Part shown: in pieces, positions 48,691 through 60,400 of the stretch
Numbering within the stretch: the first letter of the stretch is position 1
Layout of the letters: each line of letters begins with the position of its first letter
Source of the DNA: Cydia pomonella
Taxonomy: Eukaryota > Arthropoda > Insecta > Lepidoptera > Tortricidae
DNA: 64,000 nt
Direction: 5' to 3'
Assembly: GCF_033807575.1 (NCBI RefSeq)
Contig: NC_084717.1
Location: 9,549,692 to 9,613,691 of the forward strand
The notes under the pieces: generated by a model
The model's input: only the letters and a program-made list of their open reading frames with translations
Database searches by the model: none
What the model was told of the DNA's origin: nothing
Made by a program: the position numbers and the translations under genes

Positions 48691-49606
48691 GGAAGTAAAT
48701 TGTGTTGGATTCATTTTGCTCAAAAATTAAGAAAAAGAAGGAACTTCATTTAATAAAGTTAAAATTGAAACAGAATGTAGGTAAGTACATTGTTATATAC
48801 ATCGGGCCTTACGAGGATAAAGCAGACACCCATTTTCATTCAAAAATTAACATGTAAGTACATTGTTAAAGTTAACTATAATTATATGTGCCAGTTCACC
48901 AGTACCAGTAGATATGGTTGGTTTAGATGTATCAATGCTAAAGGGTTTTCACGTCACTAATTCGGAAAAGAGCTTTTTCTTCCCTGCTAGGAGGGATCAG
49001 AGTAACACTTTTCTGTTCTAGGACACTATTATAATATGTTTTGCATACTATTTTTCAGCTTAAGTGAATAATATTTTTAAACATCATATTTTCCTTATAG
49101 GTGATATGAAAATCAGTATGCGTTATATGGTATCAAAATTATTTCCATCTTGGGCGTAGCAAACTTGAATACCTTACTGCGCTCAAAATTTTATAATAGA
49201 ATCCTTCGCTTCGTTCAGGATTTTATGTAACCCCTCGCAGTAAAAATGTAATTTTGCTACTATTTGGTCCCCATGCGATAAACTGCGCACCCAACTTGTT
49301 TCCAAACAACCAATAATAAAATAATTGTCCTTACTAACTGACTCAGTTAAGTTTCCAACCTCGTGGCAATTGTAATTAAGAACATAAATAATAAGTAATT
49401 ATGCAAATAGTCCTCCCTAGTTAGAGCCGACAAGTTTGAAGGTATCCGAGAGGTTTGATTGGAAGCGTCTGCACTTTCTGAATCGGTAACGATCGTCGAT
49501 GAAGGTGTTTATTGTTAAAATGGATAATGGATACGTTATACAAGTATTTTTGTTTTTTTTTCCAAAAATTAAAGCTCCTCCTCCCGCAAAATACCGTAAA
49601 ACGGAC
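48691..49606. other. No gene recognised
   Basis: AT-rich. The text AATCCTTCGCTTCGTTCAGG near 49,200 is of repeat type. Overlapping 62-72 codon ORFs have no domain. Confidence 0.5.
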
Positions 49607-49744
49607 AATTCGAGTTTTAGATATTGGATCTGTTTCCAATATTATACTGATTTGTCAGTGTCAAAAGTGACATTTGTTCAACCAAAACCGTAACTTTTGA
49701 CACTGACAGAACAGTAAACAAATCGAATAAGTAAAACTCGAATT
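49607..49744. mobile_element. Foldback MITE
   Basis: The outer pair AATTCGAGTTTTA (49607-49619) / TAAAACTCGAATT (49732-49744) and the inner pair TGTCAGTGTCAAAAGT (49653-49668) / ACTTTTGACACTGACA (49693-49708) are both perfect. Noncoding. Confidence 0.75.
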
Positions 49745-49948
49745 GGCCTGTTTGTATGTCGGCAACTAGGATATTTACCTTATATATCTACAAATAAGTT
49801 ACTTTATGGAGAATATCATATATTAAGACATACCTATGACGTTCTTATATAAGAATTTCAACAACCAATATAAAACGCCGTCTACAGGCGATATGAGACA
49901 TGACACTCACTAGTCTCACTACAGCGCCAAAAGTTAACAAGATTCAAT

Positions 49949-50219
49949 AAAAACCGACCAACTGCTAGTCGGACTCGCGCACGAAGGGTTCCGTACCATC
50001 ACGCAAAAAACTGCAAAAAAAAACACGTTTGTTGTATGGGAGCCCCACACAATAACATATATTTGTTGTTATAGTGTCAACAGAAATACGTCAACTGTGA
50101 AAGTTTCAAGTGTCCAGCTATCACGGTTCATGAGATACAGCCTGGTGACAAACAGATGGACAGTGGAGTTTTAGTAATAGGGTTCCGTTTTTACCCTTTG
50201 GGTACGGAACCTTAAAAAG
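49949..50219 (+). repeat. CCGGCCAAGTGCGAG-family repeat copy
   Basis: It starts AATAAAAACCGACCAACTGC and ends GGTACGGAACCTTAAAAAG. The middle retains TTGTTGTATGGGAGCCCCAC, the segment replaced by 5S sequence in the 45672 copy. It therefore serves as a reference for that substitution. Confidence 0.86.
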
Positions 50220-50390
50220 CAGTAGATACTTAAAAGAAAATACTGGGTGGTTTAGGAGAGTTTCCAGATAGGTATAACGAACAATTATAATCTTTATTTA
50301 CTATAGGTAAAACCAATTTATTGTGTTAAGTTTTTGTATTATTTGGCTAAAGCGATGTAATTTACTTGTCTAACTTTTCAGTACCTACGG

Positions 50391-50598
50391 AGCAGGGATC
50401 GGAACCGGTTTTTTGCAAAAACATCGAATTAACCATATATTTCGGTTTATTTTATACTCTAAATGTAGGACTCAGTTGTGTTTTTAGATAACGACTTCGT
50501 ATTATTAGATTGCCTGATTAGAAATGAAGTAATTAACAAAGAACGAAAAAATACCGTTTTCGTTCCCATACAAAAAATACCGGTTTCCGATCCCTGCT
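50391..50598. mobile_element. MITE with AGCAGGGATCGG ends
   Basis: AGCAGGGATCGGAACCGGTT at 50391 is mirrored by AACCGG-type sequence ending CCGATCCCTGCT at 50598. The flanking ACGG at 50387-50390 and 50599-50602 may be a 4-bp duplication. It is 208 bp and noncoding. Confidence 0.72.
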
Positions 50599-50602
50599 AC
50601 GG

Positions 50603-53102
50603 AGTTTAATCTCTGCCAACCTAATGCTGGAAATTCATATACTTGCATTTCAGTCTCAAAATTGTATTCGAATTTTTATGACTGCGTATCCAATATGATT
50701 CGTGACTCGTTGATCCCGTCCACAAAGTTCAACTGAACATAATAATGAACCAAGGCAGTCGGTGTCCGTCTTTAAATTCTAAGACTTTTGCTCTCAAACT
50801 TTGTCCCGCTTTCCATTTGACATTCAAGCGGTTTAATTGTTCCCAAGCTTTGAGTTTCTTTCAAAAATTTTCTTTTCTACTTCCTCGCTTGAAAGTCCAT
50901 GAAAGTTCCAATTGTAAAAAAAAGTTGAATGTAAATCGCGGGACACGTCCTAGAGGTTTGAAATATGAAAATAGTTTCGTTGGTACCTAATTTGCTGCAG
51001 CGCGCTTTTGTTATTTTATTCAAGTTACCCCACCCTGTTAGTCCATTATCTGAACGAGGATAATTTCGCGAGCGGACAAAGAAAAATGAAAAAAGTCACC
51101 TTAATTAGGATGTCAGCTGAGCAAATAATAATCCCAGTGTGGCTCATTTCGTATGCGGGCCTCGGCTTGCGGCCAAAAATTTATCTTCGCATTTTTAGAC
51201 AACGCAATTACAGGAATATTTACTTAATGTCGGCCCGCACTGCCTACATGCGCATGGAAACAGAATTTTAATTTGGCAGCGCACCTGCAAACTTACTAAA
51301 ACTACCTAATACAACTAACAAACTGAAACTCGTTGTCACACCTTTACACATAAATTGTAATATTTTGCCGCATAAACATAGATACGTTGATATTGTAAAC
51401 AATGGAAAGTAGATACAATTCGGAATTCAATTCAAAATACATGCAGCAAATTTAATCCACTTAGGGCTTAGGGCATTCTCAATTAGGGCTTGGACTTCGT
51501 TAAGTGTAATTAAATCCGTATGCCAAGGGACCCAATACAATGTTTGTGGGTACGAGATTACTTAGTAGATTTATTTGAGGTGCAAATAAATTAAACGATT
51601 TTATTGGTGAGCGCGTGGAGGGTTCTCCCAGGAGATCGATTGTCAGTGTTCAGCTTCCCATATAACTGGAAACCCGCAACATACGGATATATTAAGTAAA
51701 ACTAACTCTTATAATATACTTTCTACTCGACTGTTATAAAGTGCTTGCTGGTTTAGTGAACTTTGTAACATGTTTTGTTACAGCAATCCAAGAAAAGCAG
51801 TTTCTTTAGAATGCAAGTAATGCAACAGCTACAATGAGAAGGGCATTTTTCCAAAGCAGAAATGCCCTATTCCGCTGATCCGCAGAAACTTGGCTACCAT
51901 ATCGAAAAACATCAAGTTTACCGCACCGCCGCCGCATTCTTATAAGGGAACGTAAGTCCATGAGGGTCGTACAATGCGGTTCATTCTGATCGAATGGCGT
52001 GTAGGTTATATCCTCATTCATATTCGCGCGTTCACCTAACATAAACTGCACACTCTTGGATCAATAGCAAAGCTCATTTTGTTTTATTCCACCACCCAAA
52101 GGGAACGCCCGAACCCTTTCAAGGGCTTTCTGTTTACCCACTTTCACTAGATAGTGTACCTATAAAGACGAAGAACGTGCGCAATTATAGTGTTTCAAAC
52201 AAGTACAAACAAATGGGAATCGATCTACAAAGAAAGGTTTTATTGCTATAATTTAAACTACTTAGAAATAATGGTAACGATTGTTTGTCCTCAAATAGCC
52301 GCAGTTTTCTGAAAACCTCGCGAATTTAAGTAGCTACTTTGAATGAAAATGTATCTAGAAGAGATTCCGAGGATTTACTTCAGTGGTTTCGGAAAAGACC
52401 TGTCTTAGGTGGGCCATTCTACTTTCGAACAGCCACTTTGCAGCAACAAACAAGTTTAAAGCGTTACCGTAAACACGTTTCTACGAGATAAGTTACTGAG
52501 GTTAAGTTTATTTAATTAAACCAACCATAAGTGGATAGTTATATTAAGCAAGCAAATGTCAATTTAATAACCGATATTCAAAACCAAAACAAACAGAAAA
52601 TCACACCGATAATGGGCTATTACATAATGGACATATACAGAGGAGGATTACTTTACCTTTTAAAAAAGTCACATTTTAGTTTTCAGACAAAATAACTCAA
52701 CTCAATATGGGAATCATATCATGTACTTGACACTAAAATGTCTGAAAAAGAAAAATGGTTCTGTACTTTCGCAGGAAAATTGATAACAGTAGAATAAAAA
52801 AAGTCCTCCGGCTTTTCGGCGCTGTCTATAAACACGTAACATAGGCCCTTTGAGACCGATACATAAAACAGGGCTTTAGCCTGTAGGCTAAATGAAAATG
52901 GGTCAACGAAAGAGCTAGGTTTATCCTATGATAATGGAGATAAATGTAAGGAATTGTAACATTCTTTTGTCCACTCCGTCCCGGATATCCCTATAACTGA
53001 ACTTCTGCCTACAGATATTGGTGGTTACCAACCCGAGTGTTCATTAGACATGATCTAATTATAAGTTGTTCTTAAAACTATTAATGAACTATTTTTATCT
53101 AA
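50603..53102. other. No gene recognised, low-repeat sequence
   Basis: This 2.5 kb has fewer repeat hallmarks than the rest and includes the unrecognised minus ORF at 51806-52051. ORFs at 50745 (81 codons) and 51008 (87 codons) show no domain. It is a candidate for conserved noncoding DNA, but unproven. Confidence 0.45.
51806..52051 (-). CDS. Unrecognised 81-codon ORF, possible exon
   Basis: This minus-strand frame starts at an ATG and stops at TAA. Its composition is less AT-driven than most local ORFs, with a basic patch (LIRMRRRCGK) and a hydrophobic end (ALLIVAVALLAF) that could be a membrane segment. I do not recognise the protein. There is no clear start context, splice signal or partner exon nearby. 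It may be chance, or an exon of an undetected gene. Confidence 0.15.
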   Translation of the reverse strand: MQFMLGERANMNEDITYTPFDQNEPHCTTLMDLRSLIRMRRRCGKLDVFRYGSQVSADQRNRAFLLWKNALLIVAVALLAF

Positions 53103-53890
53103 ATGACCCGTTTAGGAGACGGCTCCATGGCATCAACTATAATGACAAAAATGTCACTGAATTACGTTCATCAGCTTCTTTTCTTGCGCCTTCTGCACTC
53201 GCTGACACGTTTTAGAATAACATGCCCCATTCAAAATACTTATTACTTCTCCCTAAGACTGGCGACTGGTTTGCGACTCGGGGTTTCGGTATATACGCCA
53301 CATATATGCTCTTGTGGCACGGACGTGGACCGACTGGGACACCATGGATTATCTTGTCAAAAAAGTGCAGGTCGTTTTTCAAGACATGCGTCGCTTAATG
53401 ACATAATCCGTCGATCTCTTGCCACCATCAATGTGCCTGCTCTTCTTGAGACGACTGGCATTATCAGGGATGATGGGAATAGGCCTGATGGGGTGTCCTT
53501 GGTTCCTTGGAGCTTGGGACGGATGTTAGTGTGGGATGCTACCTGCGTGTGTCTCTACACTGTGTGTCTACACTGGCACCGTCCCACCTCCAATGGACTA
53601 AGGTAAAAGCGGGCGCAGCGCGGAAAGCGCCGTAATTTTGAAACGTAATAAATATAAGAGCCTCGGTAAAGAGTACCATTTTGTACCATTTGGCGTTGAA
53701 ACTCTAGGTCCATGGGGTCCCAGTGCGCACAAGTTTTTTGGAGAAATCGCGAAACGTCTGGTTGACGTAACTGGTGACCGAAGAGCTGGCGGCTTCCTCG
53801 CACAACGTATCAGTATTGCGATACAACGAGGAAATGCCGCCAGCATCCTTGGTACAATGCCTCAAGGGCCTATTTTAGATATAAGCTAGT
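53103..53890 (+). pseudogene. Retroelement tail with zinc-knuckle-like and RLE-like endonuclease motifs
   Basis: Read across three frames, the + strand encodes LRLATGLRLGVSVYTPHICS, CGTDVDRLGHHGLSCQKSAG, LNDIIRRSLATINVPALLE, RPDGVSLVPWSLGRMLVWDA, and then FGVETLGPWGPSAHKFFGEI and AQRISIAIQRGNAASILGT. The CSCG-x12-HGLSC pattern resembles the knuckle following the polymerase in R2-like retroelements. RPD-x12-WDAT resembles the PD-(D/E)xK restriction-like endonuclease core. I recall this protein type as common in invertebrate genomes. Frame changes near 53565 and 53630 break it. The polymerase itself is missing, so this is a 5'-truncated dead copy. A 3' UTR with AATAAA-type signals follows to about 53,960. 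Confidence 0.75.
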
Positions 53891-53979
53891 TATAGTAATC
53901 ATCTGTATATATCCATTATGTATATTGTTATTGTAAATAAATACTGTTATAATAAAATACTTATTTTTTTAGTTAGCCT

Positions 53980-54095
53980 AATTTAGTGTCCCACTGCTGG
54001 GCAAAGGCCTTCCGTCCTTTCTTCCATTCGCCAATCCGGATAAAATGCGTTCAAGTTGTCGCGCCATCTCCTTTTCGGTCATACTTCATTAAAAT
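53980..54095 (-). pseudogene. LINE coding-end fragment, minus strand
   Basis: Translated in reverse it gives KRRWRDNLNAFYPDW and then, after a frame slip, EAFAQQWD-like residues (CTTTGCCCAGCAGTGGGAC). This is the usual C-terminus of a lepidopteran LINE polymerase. Only about 115 bp survive, next to the tail of the plus-strand retroelement. Confidence 0.6.
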
Positions 54096-55849
54096 TAAAA
54101 ATCTCAAAACAAGCAGCAAGCTGCCGCTTAAGCTTTCATAAAAGTTTTACAGTGGTGAAACCACCCGAAATTTCCATGTGAGGCCGAGATCTCAAGCCAT
54201 TCACTTTAGCACAGAAAATATGCTAGCACAGGAAAGTGACTTCAAGTAACTAGATGCAATGTGATTGAACGGAACCTGGTCCGTGATGAGTATTTAAAAG
54301 ACGTGTATGGAGCAGTATGGAGATATCTCTAAACGACATCCCTATCGCTAGGGGTATGAATAAAACTCGCCTAAGGCAGTGCAGTATATAAATGACAAAA
54401 GTCACTGTCGACACTAACATCAGAATGATATCTGAATGACGTCATTTAGTTCTCGTCGGATCCCTTTCTTTCGCATCATTATTGAAAGTCATAATGTAAT
54501 GATAGTCATATTATCATTACTCATAACTTTGAAACCGTTAACTGTTCAGGAATTTCCTTAGGTTATCCTATAAAAAGGTTAGGTTAGGTTTGTTTTATGG
54601 CAATTCTGAAAAGTTACACGTTTCTGAGAAAAACCAAATTATGGCTAACGAAAATGTGGACAAACAATACATTATAACTTAAGACTTTATGGGAAACAAT
54701 AGAGACCCAGTTCTCGTGCGTCTCGCTCGCGCCAACACATATACGGGAGGATGTTGTTCTGATTGATAACAATATTCAGACATGTTGCCATTGCCAGCTA
54801 GTGTCTACAATATTTTACGACTGCCCAGAGAACTTAGTCTAGAAATACCGAGAATCCACAAAAATAAATTAAGTAAATGTAATTAAATAAACGCTTACAA
54901 CGCTGCAAGTTAAAAGTCTGTACTGACACCGTCTGTGAACCACATGGATTCGCGATAATAAAAGTTCTCGTAGGTTTTTCGGCGTTTATGACGGCGGCGG
55001 CATAAATGTGTAAACAGCGTTTCGGCCGTAAATTCTTTTGACATGGTAATCTGTTAGGCAGGTTGTTGTCCAATGGTGATTTACACTGCTAGGGGTTTTT
55101 GAACGTACGGTTACAGAAATCGTTTTAGGGTGGCGCAACGTGTAAAAACTCTGCTTTTTGAGATCGTTTGAGTTGAACTTGCTGAAAACCTGCCAACGAG
55201 ATGAAAGTTGAGTACAAAAAGAGTTAGTAAGTAAGGTATATGTAGGTACAGCTATAAATATGTATGAGAAGAAGTACCGAAAAAAAGGTGATGGACTGTC
55301 TGAGATAAAACGAAAAGTAATATGATTCTCATTAGATAAGTATTTCATTTTTTGTTTAGGCCAACAATATATATTACTATCTATCTAAGAACACGTGACT
55401 AATTTTTCTGTAAGGAAAGGTAAACCACAATGGAAGAGCCTCTAACCCTGACGCTGTATCTACTTATATAATTTAACATGACTGACAAGCTGACAAGTAG
55501 ATATTTATTACAAATACTAGAAATATAATAGGTAATACTTTGTGTAACAGATACTTACATAATAAGGTTAGGGTTCTTCAAATCCAAGGGCCGAAGTTAC
55601 AAAGCGAAACGAGGCGAAGTCCAGTTTTGTAATTACAGGTCCAAGAATTTTAAGACCTAGGTAGTTAATCTAGTTATACCGTTGCATAAAATAGCAAACA
55701 CTCACATAAGACAGCAGCAAACACCTAATAGGTATGAATTATGATAAATAAAATCGAATTACTAAATTTATATACCCAATAAGACAGATAAACACATCAT
55801 TCTTTTGTTTTTTTTTGCGGATAACTTTTTAAATAGGTCAATTTTTTAA
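54096..55849. other. No gene recognised
   Basis: It contains a small palindrome (GTAATGATAGTCATATTATC at 54,495) and AGGTTAGGTTAGGTTT near 54,579. The latter is only two and a half TTAGG-type insect telomere-like units, and probably chance. Minus ORFs of 79 and 120 codons have no recognised domain. Confidence 0.5.
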
Positions 55850-56262
55850 ATTGCATAGAGAATAGGCAATGAGCCTGTTCTCAATTGCAAAAAAGTTGCT
55901 GCGTTCAAGAAACCTAAATGACAAAATAGAAATTATGTTGGCCCAGGACCCCCCCGGACCGTCTCATTTCACACATAAATACATTAAGACCAAGATAACT
56001 CTGCAGCATGTTGATAGCACAGGTTGTGCATGTGCAAGTGTTATTGGAAACGACAAACTTCTACACAATGATGAACTAAATAACACTTCCACAATCTGTG
56101 CTATCAAAACAAAACCACTGCAAAGCTATCTTGTTTTAACTTTACTGACTAAAGGAAAGGAAAAGGAAAAAATGGAAAAAGTTACGCTCCCGGCAGGACT
56201 TGAACCCGCAACTTCCGCAATCCGTGCGTTGCTCTTAACCAATTTAGGTACGGAAGCCTACC
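55850..56262 (-). mobile_element. tRNA-headed SINE with internal hairpin, minus strand
   Basis: The head at 56183-56261 reads in reverse AGGCTTCCGTACCTAAATTG, GTTAAGAGCAACGCACGGAT and TTGCGGGTTCAAGTCC. The B box GGTTCAAGTCC is at 56196-56206 and an A-box-like segment at 56237-56250. Next comes AACTTTTTCCATTTTTTCCT, which I recall as part of a moth SINE. The presumed body contains a foldback: TGATAGCACAGGTTGTGC near 56011 against CACAATCTGTGCTATCA near 56108. A 146-codon ORF on the plus strand (55869-56309) crosses the tRNA head and is therefore not a real gene. Confidence 0.6.
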
Positions 56263-56309
56263 AATACCTTGCAAATCTTTCCATTCCTTCCTTTATGTAT
56301 ACTAATTAG

Positions 56310-56953
56310 TAATTATATAAATTTAGTGTAATTGTGTGCATGTATAAATCTGCATATTAATATTCTTGTGACCTGTTTTTTTTTAAATTGGATATTTCTG
56401 TACTTTGACATTAGTTACGCTGTATAACATTTGTCTTATATTGTTATGCGTAGTGTTATATAATTTCAAACACAATCTTGTAATTAAAATTTTTATTGTT
56501 ACTTAGAGGAAAGTGCAATTAAAAAAATGTACAAGTACTATTTAATATTACCTAAGTATAGGCCGTGTTGTAGGTTTCTAATATAAGTAATAAAAGTAAG
56601 CAAAGTGTGATATTATGAACTACTTTTTATTTTGCTACACTTTTTCCAGGGTCAATATATGTAACATATTTTGGTATGCAAATAAAGATCTCTATCTCTC
56701 TAAATAAATAAATTAAATTGAATTAAAAAAAAATGGTGTTTGCAACCATAGATTATTATATTATGATATTACTGTAAACCAACTTTCCATTTGCTTTCCA
56801 TAAAATAACCACAAGATAAAGAGTTGAATTTAGCGCCATCTGTGAATGTGGCATCAAAATTTTTAATACTTGTGAATACGTTAGTACTGCAACATGTTAG
56901 AGCGCAGTAAGAGATGTCGGTTTTATTAATTAAGATTTTTTACCCTTCAGTTT
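56310..56953. other. No gene recognised
   Basis: AT-rich, including AAATAAAGATCTCTATCTCT followed by AAATAAATAAATTAAATTGA near 56,680-56,725, which looks like a retroelement 3' tail. No supported gene. Confidence 0.5.
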
Positions 56954-57084
56954 ACCGTATCCAAAAAGAATTTGAAATAGAGGTGAATTGTCACAGAAAA
57001 CTGTAGCCACAGTCAATTTACTGCCATTTGTCGACACAGTTTTCTTTGACCATACACCTCTATTTCAAATTCTCTTTGCCGTAT
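56954..57084. mobile_element. Foldback MITE just upstream of PSMA3
   Basis: The left arm 56954-57004 (ACCGTATCCAAAAAGAATTT, GAAATAGAGGTG) is the near reverse complement of the right arm 57036-57084 (CACCTCTATTTCAAATTCTC, TTTGCCGTAT). The arms are about 50 bp around a 31-bp loop. It lies about 320 bp before the PSMA3 ATG. It is noncoding and of a recurrent lepidopteran type. Confidence 0.75.
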
Positions 57085-57115
57085 CGAAAAGATTTATTTC
57101 ATTTTTTATTTTACT

Positions 57116-57404
57116 TAGAGTACATGACGCTGTGTTTTTTATTAATTCTAATAATTTGGACATCCAAAAAATACTTTAAGGAACCGTAGGAACGGAACGT
57201 AATTCTGTTTTATTATGGCATGACGCGAACAATGAAAACTGACTGATTTTTGACAGCAGGAGTTGCTTGTCATCGCCGCCGAAGCCGAATATAATTTTAA
57301 TTATTTGCAATATTTTACTTTATAAGTCGGCAATATTTTAACTGTAATAATTTTTCACCTTTAAACATAGTCCTTTACAACGCAAGTTCAGAACGTGATC
57401 AACA
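57116..57404 (+). promoter_or_regulatory. Probable PSMA3 promoter and 5' UTR region
   Basis: About 290 bp lie between the promoter-proximal foldback element and the PSMA3 start codon. There is no clear TATA box. The stretch around 57263-57295 is locally less AT-rich than its surroundings (TCATCGCCGCCGAAGCC). I infer this as promoter only from position. No transcription start or factor site can be assigned from sequence alone. Confidence 0.4.
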
Positions 57405-57425
57405 ATGAGTTCTATTGGCACTGGA
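57405..57425 (+). CDS. PSMA3: PSMA3 exon 1 (codons 1-7)
   Basis: This short first coding exon encodes MSSIGTG and is followed at once by the donor GTAAGT. The break before the conserved YDLS segment falls exactly on a codon boundary. The 5' UTR upstream is unspliced as far as I can see, but an upstream noncoding exon cannot be ruled out. Confidence 0.93.
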
Positions 57426-60400
57426 GTAAGTTTACCTTTAGGTTATAACGTAAATTTAAAAACCTACTCAAGAGTCTGAAAACCACAACCTTTACGAAAT
57501 TGAATACCATTTTCAAGTTTATTTCATATTTATGTGTAAGTACACACACTTATTACGGTATAACAAAAGTTTTTATGCCGTAATAAGTGTATTTGTATCT
57601 TACAAATTGTGCTTATTCATGTTGTACATATACTAAAACTTGATTCATAATTACAGTATGATCTGTCTGCCTCGCAATTCTCGCCGGACGGCAGAGTATT
57701 TCAAGTAGAATACGCAGGGAAAGCCGTAGAAAACTCTGGTACAGTGATCGGTCTCAGAGGAAAGGACGGAGTAGTGTTTGCGGTTGAAAAGCTAGTTACT
57801 TCAAAGTTGTATGAACCGGGCGCGAACAAAAGGATCTTCCATGCTGATCAACATGTGGGCATTGTAAGTATTTTGACTTTTTAAAAACAAAAAAAGAGTA
57901 TTCTGCCTTTCGGGTGCTGACATACAATGATAGAGTATCCTAGTCTTGTGTCTAGTGTTGTGTTCCTGTTGATGAGTAAGGTTGCCAAAGCTCAACGAGA
58001 GTTCGGGGTGTTAGGGTCGACAACGCGCATGTAACACGTCTAGAGTTAGATCCATAGGCTACTGTGACCACTTACCTTCAGGCGAGCCGGGACCGGGCAG
58101 ACTAGTGCGAGTCGGACTCACCCACTGAGGGTTGTGTACTTATTAGTATTTGTTATAGCGGCAACAGAAATACATCATCTATAAAAATTTCAACTATCTA
58201 ACTATCACGGTTCATGAGATATAGCCTGGTGAGAGACACACGGACAGACAGACGGATGGATGGACAGCGGAGTCTTAGTAATAGGGTCCCGTTTTACCCT
58301 TTGGGTTCTGAACCCTAAAAAATATGACCACTTGTGCCAGCTTATATGGAGTTTCGGTATTTAACAAAACAAATATAGGAAATAAAATAAGCACTCTTTC
58401 TTTTCTTATTTAAAACCAACAACAATTTACATTTCATAGTATTTGTAAGTTTAGAAAAGTAGATAAGGTTGTGGCTGCCAAAATACAAATTTGGTAAATA
58501 GGATAAACCATTTACATACACTTAGAAATTTATATTCATTTTGCTCTTGGGGCAGAAAGAGTTTAACTTTGCTAGGAGCATATGGCCATCCAAAGATCAG
58601 ATTTCTCTGAAAGTTTGTCTAAGCTAGGGTGAATATTGGAAATTCTTATAATATTTCTGAGAGTTTAATAGAGGTCCGACCACTTATGTAACTACAGAAA
58701 AGGGAGCACAGTTAAAAAAGTTGCCTTTCGGTAATTAATAACTGCACATATTTTTAGCTTTAATTTTACTGCCTCCAGATTTAAGTTGAGGTTTCCATAA
58801 AATTGATGTACATCATGAAAAAGAATTTATCTTTTTATTACTTTTTTTTTTCAATTTATTGGCTTTGAACCTTTACCATGCTATTCAAGCCTACATTGGT
58901 ATATATTTTCAGCTAAAGTTGCAGACAGAGAGAGAGTTGAGACAGAGACAATACATAGACACACACCTTACAAAGTGTAACAATTAAATTAAATAAGCCT
59001 TTAATCCACATATGAATCACTTGTATATAAATACAAATATTAAGTTGTGTTGTGTTTGATTATAAAATGTTTCTAAGTGTGGTGTGCTTGTCAGTATATG
59101 TCTCAACTCTTTCCAGTGCTGTCTGTTCAAAGCATCTCTGGTCCAGCGGGGTCCTAGAGTAAACTGCATGACATCTTCCTATCTGGTTATTTGTTGTCCT
59201 TTTTTGCGCTTTCGGCCGAGTGGGTACTAGTAGGCTACTTGCTTGCTCCATTTTTCTTTGTTGTCATGCAAGTGTATTGTAACAATATATTTATATCAAA
59301 ATTTTGAAATGGATCTGGAGGCAGAAAATGAATTCGAATTTATTATATTAAGTTCATTGGCTAATGCCAAGTTACATAACTTCTTATAACTGTACCCGAA
59401 GGATAACTAATACTTTTTCCTCCATACATGAGTGGCCCACCCTAGTGCATATGGCACTTTGATTGATACTGACACCTTATTCATTACACATTTCAGGCTG
59501 TGGCAGGCCTCATCTCTGATGCCAGACAAATTGTGGAGACTGCTCGCAGTGAAGCCTCCAGCTATAGGAACCAGTATGGGATTCCAGTGCCTCTCAAGTA
59601 CTTGAACGAGCGAGTGTCTATGTACATGCACGCATACACACTGTACAGCGCTGTTCGCCCGTATGGATGCTCCATTGTGATGGGAACCTGGTCTGAACAT
59701 AACGGGCCTGAGATGTACATGCTTGATCCTAGTGGAGTGTCTTTTGTAAGTACAAACATTTTATATTATTTACTAAAGACTCAGTAAATAATCAGAATCT
59801 GGATGTATTAAGGGTAAACTAACTAAACTAAATAACTATTTTGGCTCAGTGATCCAAAAAGAATTTTCAACATCGAGAGTGTGCCACCTGTCCCGAACGT
59901 GCGCAACTTCCTGCCAATTACTATCTTAATCAAGTTAGTTATTAAGGGTGAATCAACTTCTTTTTCACTGGTTGCCATGGTTATAGTCTCCTGGGTCAAC
60001 TATGGTTTTATCACTTTCCGTGCCTAGCATTCCATTTCCAATACCAAATGAACTCACCTATTGTTGTCTTGGCAGTGAGTGTGTGAAGGAATTTAACTTA
60101 AAATCACTAATTTTTGAGGTTGTTATTTAAACATAGAAAAAACAAAAATAATGCAATTTAACACATTCACTGCCGGGAACCCACCTGGTGGGCGCTCGTG
60201 AACTTTGTTCAGATACCGGACAACCCGCTGGGCGAGTTGTTTTGTACGCAGCTATAGACCACCGGTTTCTGGGGTAGTGCGCCGTTTTTTGTCTGGCAGT
60301 GAATGTGTTAAACCTCACCAAAAACGCAGCTTAGCCATTAACTATAAATATAACAATCAAGCCTTGAATTGCGTAAATTCTTCCAATCTGCTGGGCCTTG

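Larger units (their letters stand above)
57864..59496 (+). other. PSMA3 intron 2 with two lepidopteran repeats
   Basis: Intron of 1,633 bp. Its first third holds two abutting interspersed repeats (57955-58090 and 58091-58322, listed separately). The rest is AT-rich and unassigned apart from a short GA-rich tract near 58926-58950. Small ORFs inside are incidental. Confidence 0.9.

Noticed and set aside
54575..54592. Telomeric TTAGG array
   Set aside because: Only two to three GGTTA units, far too short for an interstitial telomere claim.
55869..56309. 146-codon plus-strand ORF as a protein-coding gene
   Set aside because: It runs straight through the antisense tRNA-derived head of a SINE and a hairpin, and shows no domain.
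59500..59787. Complete 95-codon protein
   Set aside because: This is PSMA3 exon 3 read on into the following intron. The GTAAGT donor at 59746 ends the real coding part.
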